Shown here in pieces: positions 9,001 through 17,161 of a stretch of DNA of 64,000 nucleotides. The stretch covers positions 179,046 to 243,045 of the forward strand of contig DFQQ01000030.1 of NCBI GenBank assembly GCA_002377855.1, written 5' to 3'. Numbering within the stretch: position 1 is the stretch's first letter; the number at the start of each line of letters is the position of its first letter. The stretch comes from Acidovorax delafieldii. GTDB taxonomy: Bacteria; Pseudomonadota; Gammaproteobacteria; Burkholderiales; Burkholderiaceae_C. A model generated the notes under the pieces. It saw only the letters and a list, made by a program, of their open reading frames with translations. It was not told where the DNA came from and did no database searches. Made by a program: the position numbers and the translations under genes.

Positions 9001-12000
9001 AAGTCACCAAACGGCGCGACCACTCATCCGCTTCATTCAGGTAGACGTTGTAAAGCGGCAATCCAATGCGCAGGGTTTCAATGACCTTGACCGCTTCTTC
9101 GCGCGCCGCGTCTTCCTCTTCGGCAGCCGAGGCGAAATCGTCCTGCACTTCAGCGACGGGCTCAGGCACTTCAGCCGGCTGGGGCAGCACATCGACCACA
9201 GGCTCATCAAGAGCGGGCGGCTCTGAAATAGGGAGCGGCGATTCTTCGGACAGGTTGTCCGCAACCTCTTCGCCCTGCGCAGAAGTTACATCGGCGTCGA
9301 GTTCGATGTCGAGTACAGGAAGCTCCTCAAGTACAGGAAGCTCTGCGTGCATAGGAAGCTCTGCGGGTACAGGCGCTTCCGAGGGCACGGATGGCATTTC
9401 TGCGACAACCTCTGGATCACTTTCGTCGAGGAAAGCCAAGTCTGGCAAGCTCAGGTCCACCAAACCATCATTTGCCGGTTCTGCCGCTGTGTTGGCTGCA
9501 GCAACTGATGCTGCCTGCTCAGACTCGGAAAGTGCGGAAGTGAACACCGAAAAGTCGATGTCCTCAGTCACGGCGGCTTCCACCGCTTCAGGCGTCAGAA
9601 CTTCCAGCTCAGCAGAAGACGCGTTCTCATCCTCGGGAATTTCGGTCGACTGGAAGTCTTCGTGCAGCACGGCCTCTTCCGAGAACTCGTGCACATCGAT
9701 GTCTTCTGCAGATGCCGTTGCGACGGCCTCCAATGCAGGCTCTTCAGCTGCCGCAGGGGCCTGCGACAACTGCGCGTCTTGAGGCACTGCCAAGGGCACC
9801 ACGGAGCCGTGCAGACGCATGGCATCTGCCGATTCACGGAAGGCGGTGGACTGCCATGCGGACTGCCCGCCATTGGCGATGTCTGTGGCCCAGCGATCAA
9901 ACGCTTGCAATGCATCTGATGACAATTGCAAAAGCGAAGGCTGCATGGGCTTTTGCTCTGCCAGCCAGGCATTGAGCAGTTGCTCCATCGCCCAAGCGGC
10001 TTCGCCAAAATCGTTGAGCCCGACCATTCGCGAGCTGCCCTTGAGCGTATGGAACGCGCGGCGCAGAGTGGTCTGCTCACTGAGGTTGCCAGGTTCTTCC
10101 GTCAGGGCTGCGATGGCTGTGGTCCCGTTAACGACCACCTCCCGAGCTTCTTCCAGGAAAACCTCCAGCAGTTCATCTTCAATGGCCAGCTGCTCCTTGA
10201 CTGCGAGCACCACAGGTGCCGGTTGCACGCTGGCAGGGAGTCCGGCCGGCGTGGCGTCGAAGGAAATTTCGGGCGCCAGCTGGGTTGCGTGGGCAGGCTC
10301 CACTTGGGGCTGATCATCGGAAGCCCCAGGAAACGGAGAGAAGTCCGTGGGAACACCGTCGGGTTCCTCCACTTGAAAGCGGGGAACGACTTCTGGCAAT
10401 GGCAGGGGTGCACGCTCCTCCAGCTTGGCCGGTGCCTCTTCGTGCGCATCAGAGGCGCGAGCGCGCCCTTTCGCAGTGAGTATGCGCAACTCACCCAACT
10501 CTTCATCGTACACAAACAGCTTGCGCGCCATGGCACGTTGGTAGCTGAGCATGTCGATCAGGAAGCCCAGCGCCCCAAGACTGCTGCCCAGCTTTTCGAA
10601 CGTGCTCGCCTTTTCCTCGTCAGCAATCTCGTTGACCAGAAGGCGTTCCACGGTGTCGCGCATCCGCACGACCGCCAGCGAAGCCTGCTCCAGGCCCAAC
10701 ACAGAAAGCACGCCTCGCATCTGCGCCAGAAAACCAGGTACAGCGGCCAGCAAAGACGTATCCTGCGGACTGCGGAAGAACTGGTCCATGGCCTTTTCAG
10801 CCTCTGCCAGGGTAGCTCGCAATTCGTCCACCACACTGCCCATGGTCTGGTTGTCGCTGACACGGCGGTACAGCTCTTCCATCCACGATTCCAGTGGCTC
10901 AGGCTCGGCACCGGCCCCTACCGCCTCCAGGCGCTCTGCAAGGCGCGCTGCGCGCTGAACCATCTGTTCATCGCCGGCATCCAGTTCCTCAAACGCGGCT
11001 TGCAGGTACAGCACAGAGGTGGCGACCTCCATGGCCAGCGCGGCAGATGGTGGCTCGCCCGACCGGGTGATCGCATCCATCGTCTTGGTCAGTGCAACCG
11101 CCAGGGTCTCGCTGCCAGGATTGAGCTTGCGTAGCGAATCACACACCAGGCTGAACTGGTCCGCAGCCGGCTTGATCTTGTTGCGATCCCCGCCTGCCAA
11201 AGCCGACCATGTCTCGGTGGCCGCGGCAATGCGCTTGCGCGCCTGGGTCAACAAAGCTGGGTCAAAGCGACCAAACCGCACGGCCTCGTAATCCACGGGC
11301 TTGAAGCGGTCCAGCGCGTAGGCTTGCCGAACAGCCTGCAGTGCAGGTGCACGCCCGGCTTCGGTGCCTTTGGCTTGCGAGCAGAAAAACAGAAGGTCTT
11401 GGACCAGCCGATCAGCGATGGTGTTGTCGCCCTTGGCCAGCGTCGCATATTGCATGAGCACACGTGACGCCACGCGCTTGACATAGACGTCCGCGGGCAA
11501 CAGGCCTTCCGTGAAGGCTTCAAGGAAGCCTGCACAGATCTTCCAGAAGGCACGCACTTGGCGATCCTGCTGCGCGGCCACAAACCCCAGACAGGTGTCC
11601 CTCATGCTGCGAGCAGCCTTGAGGTCGCCCGTCTTCACGATCTTCAGAACGGCCGCGTCAAGGCGCGCACGCGCATCCGCTCCGTAGGGAAGTGGAGTTG
11701 CGGACACATCCAGATCAGGTTCTCTGAAACGCCGCTCCACGGGCCACAAATCGGCCGGATGAACACGGTCTGCGCCCGCCAAGGTTTGAACGTCGCGGTA
11801 CTGAGGGAACAACGCTACAGGCGAGACAGGCTTGCCCGCCAGCACGCTTTCGAGAAATTCGATCAAAGCGAAGCTGGCGCGCTCAATGGTGGCCGCTGCT
11901 TCGTCGCTGCACAGCTCCGGGCGCTGCACAAACTTCTGGACCGCCGACTCCATGGCCCGCAACACCAATGCGGTGGGTGCCATCCCCACCATCTCAAGAG

Positions 12001-12232
12001 CGCCGCTGGCTTGGTGCAGTTGCTGCCGTGCAATGCGCAGCGACCCTGCATCCAACGACGCCAAGTCGGATTCGTGCGCCTGCTCAACTTCGCGCAAAAA
12101 CCGGCGCATCGATTTGACTGCGCCGCCCAGCGATTTGCGTAACTCGTCAAGCACCCAAGCCAATGGCCCGAGATCTTGATCTCCTGGGGTCCAGTCTGCG
12201 GCCGGTGCATTGTTGACATCAATAGATGACAT
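6098..12232 (-). CDS. chpA: ChpA/PilL hybrid chemosensory histidine kinase
   Basis: 2044-residue CheA-type kinase of the twitching-motility system. A degenerate Hpt-like module lies at the N-terminus (HQASG, His73). Canonical Hpt domains are centred on His728 (HTLKGSSRMVG) and His1307 (HTLKGSSRLAG). Between them a variant at His1099 reads HSLAGSS, with Ala where Lys is usual. Long acidic Ala/Pro/Glu-rich linkers separate them. The CheA dimerisation and ATPase domains follow (RNCVAHG about 1614-1620, DDGAGL about 1655, GRGIGMDVV about 1707), then a CheW-like domain (about 1745-1890). A C-terminal receiver domain (about 1918-2035) has phospho-acceptor Asp1968 in SDIEMPRMDG. It is last in pilG-pilH-pilI-pilJ-chpA. 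Confidence 0.93.
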   Translation of the reverse strand: MSSIDVNNAPAADWTPGDQDLGPLAWVLDELRKSLGGAVKSMRRFLREVEQAHESDLASLDAGSLRIARQQLHQASGALEMVGMAPTALVLRAMESAVQKFVQRPELCSDEAAATIERASFALIEFLESVLAGKPVSPVALFPQYRDVQTLAGADRVHPADLWPVERRFREPDLDVSATPLPYGADARARLDAAVLKIVKTGDLKAARSMRDTCLGFVAAQQDRQVRAFWKICAGFLEAFTEGLLPADVYVKRVASRVLMQYATLAKGDNTIADRLVQDLLFFCSQAKGTEAGRAPALQAVRQAYALDRFKPVDYEAVRFGRFDPALLTQARKRIAAATETWSALAGGDRNKIKPAADQFSLVCDSLRKLNPGSETLAVALTKTMDAITRSGEPPSAALAMEVATSVLYLQAAFEELDAGDEQMVQRAARLAERLEAVGAGAEPEPLESWMEELYRRVSDNQTMGSVVDELRATLAEAEKAMDQFFRSPQDTSLLAAVPGFLAQMRGVLSVLGLEQASLAVVRMRDTVERLLVNEIADEEKASTFEKLGSSLGALGFLIDMLSYQRAMARKLFVYDEELGELRILTAKGRARASDAHEEAPAKLEERAPLPLPEVVPRFQVEEPDGVPTDFSPFPGASDDQPQVEPAHATQLAPEISFDATPAGLPASVQPAPVVLAVKEQLAIEDELLEVFLEEAREVVVNGTTAIAALTEEPGNLSEQTTLRRAFHTLKGSSRMVGLNDFGEAAWAMEQLLNAWLAEQKPMQPSLLQLSSDALQAFDRWATDIANGGQSAWQSTAFRESADAMRLHGSVVPLAVPQDAQLSQAPAAAEEPALEAVATASAEDIDVHEFSEEAVLHEDFQSTEIPEDENASSAELEVLTPEAVEAAVTEDIDFSVFTSALSESEQAASVAAANTAAEPANDGLVDLSLPDLAFLDESDPEVVAEMPSVPSEAPVPAELPMHAELPVLEELPVLDIELDADVTSAQGEEVADNLSEESPLPISEPPALDEPVVDVLPQPAEVPEPVAEVQDDFASAAEEEDAAREEAVKVIETLRIGLPLYNVYLNEADEWSRRLVTCLQEWSLELHEPLPDTAVALAHSLAGSSATVGFTALSDMARVLEHALQHVQLQTRGNAEQATVFMAAAEDIRRLLHQFAAGFLKEPNPEVLEALRQILQTEVNNTLSPVDEDLAEDVSSASQNAEANDDAGDALGYDNAPAFSMPEEPAVPAPRAVAPALSVVKREAAPALLTADVDDDIDVVDVIDPDLFPIFEEEAAELLPQLGGALRQWAARPDNLSARSEVLRALHTLKGSSRLAGAMRLGEMAHRLESAIEQIDVETVTADQVEPLQASFDGLEANFQALSAHAGQQPEANLEPEQEKEEGSAAGTAPAAVPAVQDAASTAPAVRLPGPSQLAPLRVAANQSVRVRAQLLDRLVNQAGEVMISRSRLDVRLGQFRSSLNDLSGNLDRLRQQLRDIEVQAESQMQSRMALAKDSAAGFDPLEFDRFTRVQELTRMMAESVNDVATVQRNLQRAMEGAEDDLIAQGRQARELQRDLLRTRMVEFEGIAERLYAVVRQASKETSKQIKLDITGGSIEMDRGVLDRMTPAFEHLLRNCVAHGIEEPEVRLAAGKPATGTITVDLRHEGNDVSVEFRDDGAGLNLPRIREKALAQGLLEPGDELTDEAAANLIFMPGFSTATEVTGLSGRGIGMDVVRAEINALGGRIETSTQTGQGAAFRMVLPLTTAVTQVVMLRAGELAVGVPANLVEIVRRTSVQDMEEAYRTGYFDDGLERVPFFWSGALLQSSARSNEPAGKTRPVVVFRSASQRIAMHVDEVLGNQEVVVKNLGPQLSRLPGLAGMSVLASGAVVLIYNPVALATVYGDQVRAASAGVSMLAETDGPDAPKAPTAMLAGPSQVPLILVVDDSITVRRVTQRLLQREGYRVALAADGLQALERLQEERPTVVLSDIEMPRMDGFDLARNIRADSALRDLPIIMITSRIAEKHREHAMELGVNHYLGKPYSDEELLSLIQHYARLAAVTAEV
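9312..9373 (-). repeat. 18-bp tandem repeat inside chpA
   Basis: Three full 18-bp units (9312-9329, 9330-9347, 9348-9365) and a partial fourth share the core ACAGGAAGCTC, with one A-to-T change in unit three. They encode the repeated ELP-type peptide in the acidic linker at about residues 954-976 of the kinase. As a multiple of 3 bp, copy-number change would keep the frame. Confidence 0.85.
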
Positions 12233-12277
12233 GGATTCGTCCCCGGCTGCAAAGAGCCAGCTGGTTGATGACTAGCG

Positions 12278-14560
12278 TCAGGCGATCTTGAAACGTGCCA
12301 CCGATTGGCGCAGTTCCTCTGCCATATGCGAGAGCTCACGGACCTGTTGTGCCGTGGTACGGGTGCCCTCACCCGTTTGCTCAGTCACCGCAAAAATGTG
12401 CTGGATGTTGTCGGCCACTTCATTGGCCAAAACAGCTTCGCGGGAAGTCGAAGACGAAATCTGCTCAATCAGTTCCGCAAGGCGGCGTGACACTCGGTCG
12501 ATTTCTGTCAGGGCAGTACCGGCGCTGTCGGACAGACGAGCCCCTTCCACCACACCCTGAGTGGAGCGCTCCATAGCGGCCACGGCGTCCTGGGTGTCGG
12601 TCTGAATTGCTTTCACGAGCGCCGAGATCTGGCGCGTCGCATCGGCAGAACGTTCAGCGAGTCGCTGCACTTCTTCCGCCACCACCGAGAAGCCGCGACC
12701 GGCTTCACCGGCAGACGCCGCTTGAATAGCAGCATTCAGCGCAAGCACGTTGGTCTGCTCGGTAATGTCCGAAATCAGCTCGGTAATTTCACCGATCTCC
12801 TGGGACGATTCGCCCAGGCGCTTGATGCGCTTGGAGGTGTCCTGAATCTGGTCGCGGATGGAATTCATACCACCGATGGCGTTCTGCACGGCTTGCAGGC
12901 CGGAGTCAGCGGCTTGCAGCGATTGGCGGGCCACCGTGGCCGATTCCTGCGCTTGTGTAGACACTTCGTTAATGCGAGTCGCCATGTCCAGAACAGAGCG
13001 GCCCGTCTCACGAATTTCACGCAACTGCTCGGTAGAGGCTGCCAGCAGTTCAGTCGATGTGCTGTCCACCTGGGCAGTGGTTTGGGCCACCCGGGTCGCC
13101 GTGTTCTGCACGCTGCCTACCAGTTGACGCAGCTCTTCCACCGTGTAGTTCACGGAGTCAGCGATAGCGCCAGTGATGTCTTCGGTCACCGTGGCTTCTT
13201 GCGTCAGGTCGCCTTCAGCCACCGACTGCAGCTCGTTCATCAGACGCAAAATGGCCGCCTGGTTGGCGTCGTTGACGCGCTTGGCTTCTTGCTCTTGGCG
13301 CTTGGCGTCCTTTTGTTGCGCTTCAGCGGTCTTTTGGCGGTTACGGCTGTCCAGCAGTTGAACGCGCGACAGGAAGAAGCCGCAAACCAGCAAGAACGCA
13401 CTGGCCAGAACCAGGGCAGCCAGCTGGCCTGCGCCCACGCCTGTTTGAGCGGACAGCTTGGTTTGCAGGGTTTCCAGTTGGCGACGCAGCGGTTCGCTGT
13501 CGGCAATGATCGCCGATTGCGCTTCGCGGGCAGACACCAGACCTTGCAAGTTGCCCAGAATAGCGCTGGCTTGGGTGCGCGTCTGCTCATACAGCTTCAC
13601 GAGGCCTTCCAGCTGCTCACGCGTCTGGGCATCCTTGGTAGCGGCCAGGCGCAATTCGGGGCTGCCGTCCAGCATGCCTTGGGCGATTTCCTTGAACGAG
13701 TTCAAGTCCTTGCCCAGCAAGAACACAGCCTCAGGGCTCACGCCTTCCATCGTCTGGAATTCGTTGGCAGATTTACCGATACGCTGGGTCAACATCACGA
13801 GCTGACCGGCAGCAGATATTTCGGACGCAGGGGCGTTTTGCTGAAGCTTCAGCGAAGAAACCGTTTCGGCGATTTCCAGCAAATCAGAAGACTGGCGGTT
13901 GATCGTGCGCAGAGCATCACCCACCTGGGTCAGGATTTTTTGCTGGCCCATCACCACACCGGCATTGCGCTCGGCACGTTCCATCATCGGGTTCACGGCG
14001 TCGAGTTCGGGCTTGTAGGGTTCACCCAGAGCCGGCACGCCCAGCTCCGCATCGCCGCTGCTCAAGGCGCGAATGTTGCGGGCCAGCACCCCGGAGCTTT
14101 CCACCACGTCGGGGAACGCCTGGGGACTACCCACCAGCGCCTGCGACACCGATTTCGCAAGACGCTGCGACTGCATCAAGGACTGGCCGGTAGCAGCCAG
14201 CTGTTGCGCAGACTGATCCGCCTGGCGCAGCACCCACGCCGCAATCAAGCCCAGGGCCACCACCCCCACGGCCAGCAAAGCCAACAGGCGGCGCTGGTGA
14301 GCAGCCGCCGTGGCACTGCCCAACACTGGCAAGGCGATCAGCTCGTCATCCACGCCGACAGCGTCACCCGCGTCGGCCGAATAGGAATCGGTGTCGCCTT
14401 GAACACTGTTCATGGCATCCACCTGGTAGGGGTCACGCGAAGCGCTCCCATCCGGAACACCTGCAGACAGCAAGTCGTTGTTGCCATCGGCAGCAGCTTC
14501 TGCATCGGTCGATGCAGGCTTCCGATTGAACAGTTTTCCAAATTGATTGACGACGGACAT
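12278..14560 (-). CDS. pilJ: PilJ, twitching-motility methyl-accepting chemotaxis protein
   Basis: 760-residue inner-membrane receptor that controls the ChpA kinase. A cytoplasmic N-terminal stretch of about 90 residues precedes TM1 (92-111). The periplasmic region (about 112-378) holds two PilJ-type sensor helical modules, with repeated QLV/MLTQRIGKSANEFQ-like segments. TM2 (about 379-398) leads to a coiled HAMP-like region and the MCP signalling hairpin, whose tip lies near EEVQRLAERSADATRQISAL. The N-terminal extension before TM1 is longer than in Pseudomonas PilJ. No pilK methyltransferase or chpB methylesterase gene is seen beside it. Confidence 0.93.
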   Translation of the reverse strand: MSVVNQFGKLFNRKPASTDAEAAADGNNDLLSAGVPDGSASRDPYQVDAMNSVQGDTDSYSADAGDAVGVDDELIALPVLGSATAAAHQRRLLALLAVGVVALGLIAAWVLRQADQSAQQLAATGQSLMQSQRLAKSVSQALVGSPQAFPDVVESSGVLARNIRALSSGDAELGVPALGEPYKPELDAVNPMMERAERNAGVVMGQQKILTQVGDALRTINRQSSDLLEIAETVSSLKLQQNAPASEISAAGQLVMLTQRIGKSANEFQTMEGVSPEAVFLLGKDLNSFKEIAQGMLDGSPELRLAATKDAQTREQLEGLVKLYEQTRTQASAILGNLQGLVSAREAQSAIIADSEPLRRQLETLQTKLSAQTGVGAGQLAALVLASAFLLVCGFFLSRVQLLDSRNRQKTAEAQQKDAKRQEQEAKRVNDANQAAILRLMNELQSVAEGDLTQEATVTEDITGAIADSVNYTVEELRQLVGSVQNTATRVAQTTAQVDSTSTELLAASTEQLREIRETGRSVLDMATRINEVSTQAQESATVARQSLQAADSGLQAVQNAIGGMNSIRDQIQDTSKRIKRLGESSQEIGEITELISDITEQTNVLALNAAIQAASAGEAGRGFSVVAEEVQRLAERSADATRQISALVKAIQTDTQDAVAAMERSTQGVVEGARLSDSAGTALTEIDRVSRRLAELIEQISSSTSREAVLANEVADNIQHIFAVTEQTGEGTRTTAQQVRELSHMAEELRQSVARFKIA

Positions 14561-14581
14561 GGTGCAGCCTTACAGAAAAAC

Positions 14582-15109
14582 TCAAGCACTGATGCTCAGG
14601 AATGCGGGATGTTGGGACAAGATTTGCAAGTTCAGCTCTTGCCAGCGGACGCCGGCCGCATCGACATAGACCGTGCCATAGAAGGCTGGTGCGTCTTCTG
14701 CCGGAGCTTCGGATGAGACAAAAGCCTCCGTCCCGCGCAGACCTGCCAGACGGTCTACCAGCAACGCCGCATTGACATCCAGCGCGCTGTTGAATGCCAG
14801 CAGGCTGGACTCGGACAACATTTGCTCCGTGCGCTGCACGGAAGAACCCAATAGACCGGCGAGGTCTACCACCCCGACCAAGCCACCACGCAAATTGGCA
14901 ACACCCAGAAACCAGGCCTGGGTGTATGGAACGGGCTGCACAGCAACCCATGGAAAAATTTCGCCTGACTGCGCCAGGGGCAGCAGATACGACTGGCCTG
15001 CAGACTCCACCGCAAGCCAAGACGAAACGGACAAGCCCTCAACCCTTGCCGCCTGTAAACGGCCAGCAAGGCGTACTTGGAGCTCTCTAAGGGCTTCGCG
15101 ATTGGCCAT
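14582..15109 (-). CDS. pilI: PilI, CheW-like coupling protein
   Basis: 175-residue CheW-fold adaptor predicted to link the PilJ receptor to the ChpA kinase. Typical CheW features are WLAVESAGQSYLLPLAQSGEI near the start of the domain and FLGVANLRGGLVGVVDLAGLL in its second half. It lies 21 bp before pilJ and 15 bp after pilH, so it is clearly part of the operon. The N-terminus up to about residue 30 is variable. Confidence 0.92.
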   Translation of the reverse strand: MANREALRELQVRLAGRLQAARVEGLSVSSWLAVESAGQSYLLPLAQSGEIFPWVAVQPVPYTQAWFLGVANLRGGLVGVVDLAGLLGSSVQRTEQMLSESSLLAFNSALDVNAALLVDRLAGLRGTEAFVSSEAPAEDAPAFYGTVYVDAAGVRWQELNLQILSQHPAFLSISA

Positions 15110-15124
15110 GAACGCGCAGCTGCC

Positions 15125-15490
15125 TCAGTTCAGCGCGTCGATTTTGGACTGCAACTCGGCTGGATCGACCGGCTTCGTGATGTAGCCGCGCGCGCCCTGG
15201 CGCATACCCCAGACGCGATCGGTCTCTTGGTTCTTGCTGGTGCACATGATGATGGGCACATCGGCGTACAGCGGGTCCCGGCTGATGGCACGGGTCAGCT
15301 GAAAGCCATTTTGGCCGGGCATCACGACGTCCATGAGGATCAGATCAGGCTTTTCTTCAGCCAGCCGGCGGAAAGCTTCCTCGGCGTTTTCAGCCGTGCG
15401 CACTTGCATGCCTTTTTTCTGAAGCAGGTCCGTCAAAAACATCAACTCGGTCTTCGAGTCGTCGACGACCAGTACTTTCTGGATGGGCAT
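15125..15490 (-). CDS. pilH: PilH, single-domain response regulator
   Basis: 121-residue CheY-like receiver. The acidic pocket and phospho-acceptor are visible in VLVVDDSKTE and LILMDVVMPGQNGFQ, with the conserved Lys in GYITKPVDPAEL. In Pseudomonas PilH opposes PilG and is linked to the retraction arm of twitching. It shares one base with the pilG stop region, so the two are co-translated. No output domain is present. Confidence 0.94.
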   Translation of the reverse strand: MPIQKVLVVDDSKTELMFLTDLLQKKGMQVRTAENAEEAFRRLAEEKPDLILMDVVMPGQNGFQLTRAISRDPLYADVPIIMCTSKNQETDRVWGMRQGARGYITKPVDPAELQSKIDALN

Positions 15491-15888
15491 TACATCGCTC
15501 CTAGTTGGGAATTGCCAAATTGCTGCACTGCTTGCAGCAACTGGTCTTTGGTAAAGGGTTTGGTGAGGTATTCCTGGCAGCCGACCATTCGGCCACGGGC
15601 CTTGTCGAACACGCCGTCCTTGGACGAAAGCATCACCACGGGAGTGTCTGCAAAACGCGCGTTGCGCTTGATGATGGCGCAGGTCTGGTAGCCATCCAGC
15701 TTCGGCATCAGGATGTCACAGAAGATCAGCTGAGGCTGATAGTCGTTCACCTTGGCCAATGCATCGAAGCCGTCGTCAGCCAACAAGACTTCGTGCCCCC
15801 CCTGCTTGAGAAAAATCTCGGCGCTTCGGCGGATGGTATTGCTGTCATCCACCACGAGCACCTTGAAAGATGCGCCTGTTGTAGTCAA
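15490..15888 (-). CDS. pilG: PilG, single-domain response regulator
   Basis: CheY-like receiver that promotes pilus extension in the Pil-Chp system. Motifs are VLVVDDSNTIRRS, the phospho-acceptor in IFCDILMPKLDGYQT and the Lys in EYLTKPFTKDQL. I chose TTG at 15888 (132 residues). It is preceded by GGGAG, and it aligns the receiver with the N-terminus of Pseudomonas PilG. An in-frame GTG at 15936 would add 16 residues, but its upstream region is poor in ribosome-binding sequence. It is first of pilGHIJ-chpA. Confidence 0.9.
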   Translation of the reverse strand: MTTTGASFKVLVVDDSNTIRRSAEIFLKQGGHEVLLADDGFDALAKVNDYQPQLIFCDILMPKLDGYQTCAIIKRNARFADTPVVMLSSKDGVFDKARGRMVGCQEYLTKPFTKDQLLQAVQQFGNSQLGAM

Positions 15889-15939
15889 TTTTTTATCGCT
15901 CCCGATGGAAAGTGTAAATGTCGCAGCAGGAGCCACGCT

Positions 15940-16113
15940 TCAAATCTGCACCATCTCAAAATCTTCTTTGCGGGCTCCACATTCTGGACACGTCCAGTTC
16001 ATGGGAACCTGGTCCCAAGGCGTGTTGGGCGGAATCCCGTGTTCAGGTGATCCAGCGGCTTCGTCATAGATCCAGCCGCATATCAAACACATCCACGTCT
16101 TAGAGTCGGTCAC
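15940..16113 (-). CDS. Rubredoxin
   Basis: 57-residue iron protein carrying electrons in the cytosol. It has the two CxxCG knuckles that bind one Fe: CLICGWIYDE near the N-terminus and CPECGARKEDF near the C-terminus, with the usual WxxVP segment between them. The start is GTG at 16113, with GAAGG about 11 nt upstream. An internal ATG at codon 8 would remove residues close to the first Cys pair. It lies 51 nt before the chosen pilG start, a common pairing in this bacterial group although no functional link is known. Confidence 0.93.
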   Translation of the reverse strand: MTDSKTWMCLICGWIYDEAAGSPEHGIPPNTPWDQVPMNWTCPECGARKEDFEMVQI

Positions 16114-16207
16114 AGCTTAATAGGCCTTCACATAGAATGCAACGATTGTATCTAGTCATCTCTGCGGGCTGCTGCTTCTATGCCACCATTGATGCAGGAA
16201 CTGGATC

Positions 16208-17161
16208 ATGACAACTCACACCCCCCTCCCCCCTGCCCCTGATGAACTGGACGCCGATCCATCGGACGAATCGAGCCCGGCGTGCATTCTGGTCTTCAAT
16301 GCCAGCGATCCCAGCGGCGCAGGTGGCCTGACCGGCGACATCGCCACCATTGCATCGGTAGGCGGTCATGCCATTGCCGTGGTCACGGGTGCCTATGCGC
16401 GCGACACGGCCCAGATCTTTGACCATTTCTCTCTGGACGACGAGGCTGTTGCCGAACAGGCCCGCGCCGTGCTTGAAGACCTGCCGGTTCAGGCCATCAA
16501 GGTCGGTTTTGTGGGCAGTACTGAGAACATCAGCGCCATTGCCGAGATCACGACCGACTACGACGAAGTGCCCGTCATCGCCTATATGCCCAACCTCTCC
16601 TGGTGGCGTGAAGAGCTGATTGACGAGTATCTGGACGCCTTTCGCGAACTGCTGCTGCCGCAGACTTCGGTGTTGGTAGGAAACCACAGCACGCTGTGGC
16701 GCTGGCTGTTGCCAGACTGGAGCAGCGACCGCAGCCCTACCGCTCGCGACATTGCCCGCGCAGCCTCCGAAATGGGCGTGCCCTACACCCTGGTCACTGG
16801 CATTCCGCTGCCCGAGCAGTTCGTTGAAAACGTGCTTGCCTCGCCACAGACCATCCTGGGCAGCGGCAAATTCGAGCTGTTCGACGCCACCTTCTCCGGT
16901 GCAGGCGACACGCTGTCAGCAGCGCTCACGGCGCTGGTGGGCAGCGGTAACGACCTGGGCGAAGCCACCAGCGAAGCCCTGAACTACCTGGACCGCTGCC
17001 TGGACGCCGGCTTTCGGCCCGGCATGGGCCACATCATTCCCGACCGCATGTTCTGGGCCCAGCCCGATGACGACGAGTCAGAAGACAGCGAAGCAGATTC
17101 CCTTGACGAAACACAAGCCATCGAAGGCTTTGTAATGCCACCCCATGACACCAAGCACTGA
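16208..17161 (+). CDS. thiD: Hydroxymethylpyrimidine/phosphomethylpyrimidine kinase-like protein
   Basis: 317-residue ribokinase-fold protein of the ThiD family, which phosphorylates HMP and HMP-P in thiamine synthesis. The N-terminal motif FNASDPSGAGGLTGD and the anion-hole motif FSGAGDTLSAAL with the catalytic Asp are present. It is longer than typical ThiD (about 265) because of an acidic N-terminal stretch of about 25 residues and a very acidic C-terminal tail (DDDESEDSEADSLDE). It overlaps hemL by 17 nt. No TPP riboswitch is seen upstream, so a thiamine role is by family only. Confidence 0.82.
   Translation: MTTHTPLPPAPDELDADPSDESSPACILVFNASDPSGAGGLTGDIATIASVGGHAIAVVTGAYARDTAQIFDHFSLDDEAVAEQARAVLEDLPVQAIKVGFVGSTENISAIAEITTDYDEVPVIAYMPNLSWWREELIDEYLDAFRELLLPQTSVLVGNHSTLWRWLLPDWSSDRSPTARDIARAASEMGVPYTLVTGIPLPEQFVENVLASPQTILGSGKFELFDATFSGAGDTLSAALTALVGSGNDLGEATSEALNYLDRCLDAGFRPGMGHIIPDRMFWAQPDDDESEDSEADSLDETQAIEGFVMPPHDTKH

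Noticed and set aside
12722..14716. A 664-codon open frame on the plus strand opposite pilJ
   Set aside because: It is antisense to a clear pilJ, has His/Gln/Leu-rich composition typical of reversed GC-rich coding, and shows no motif or ribosome-binding site.
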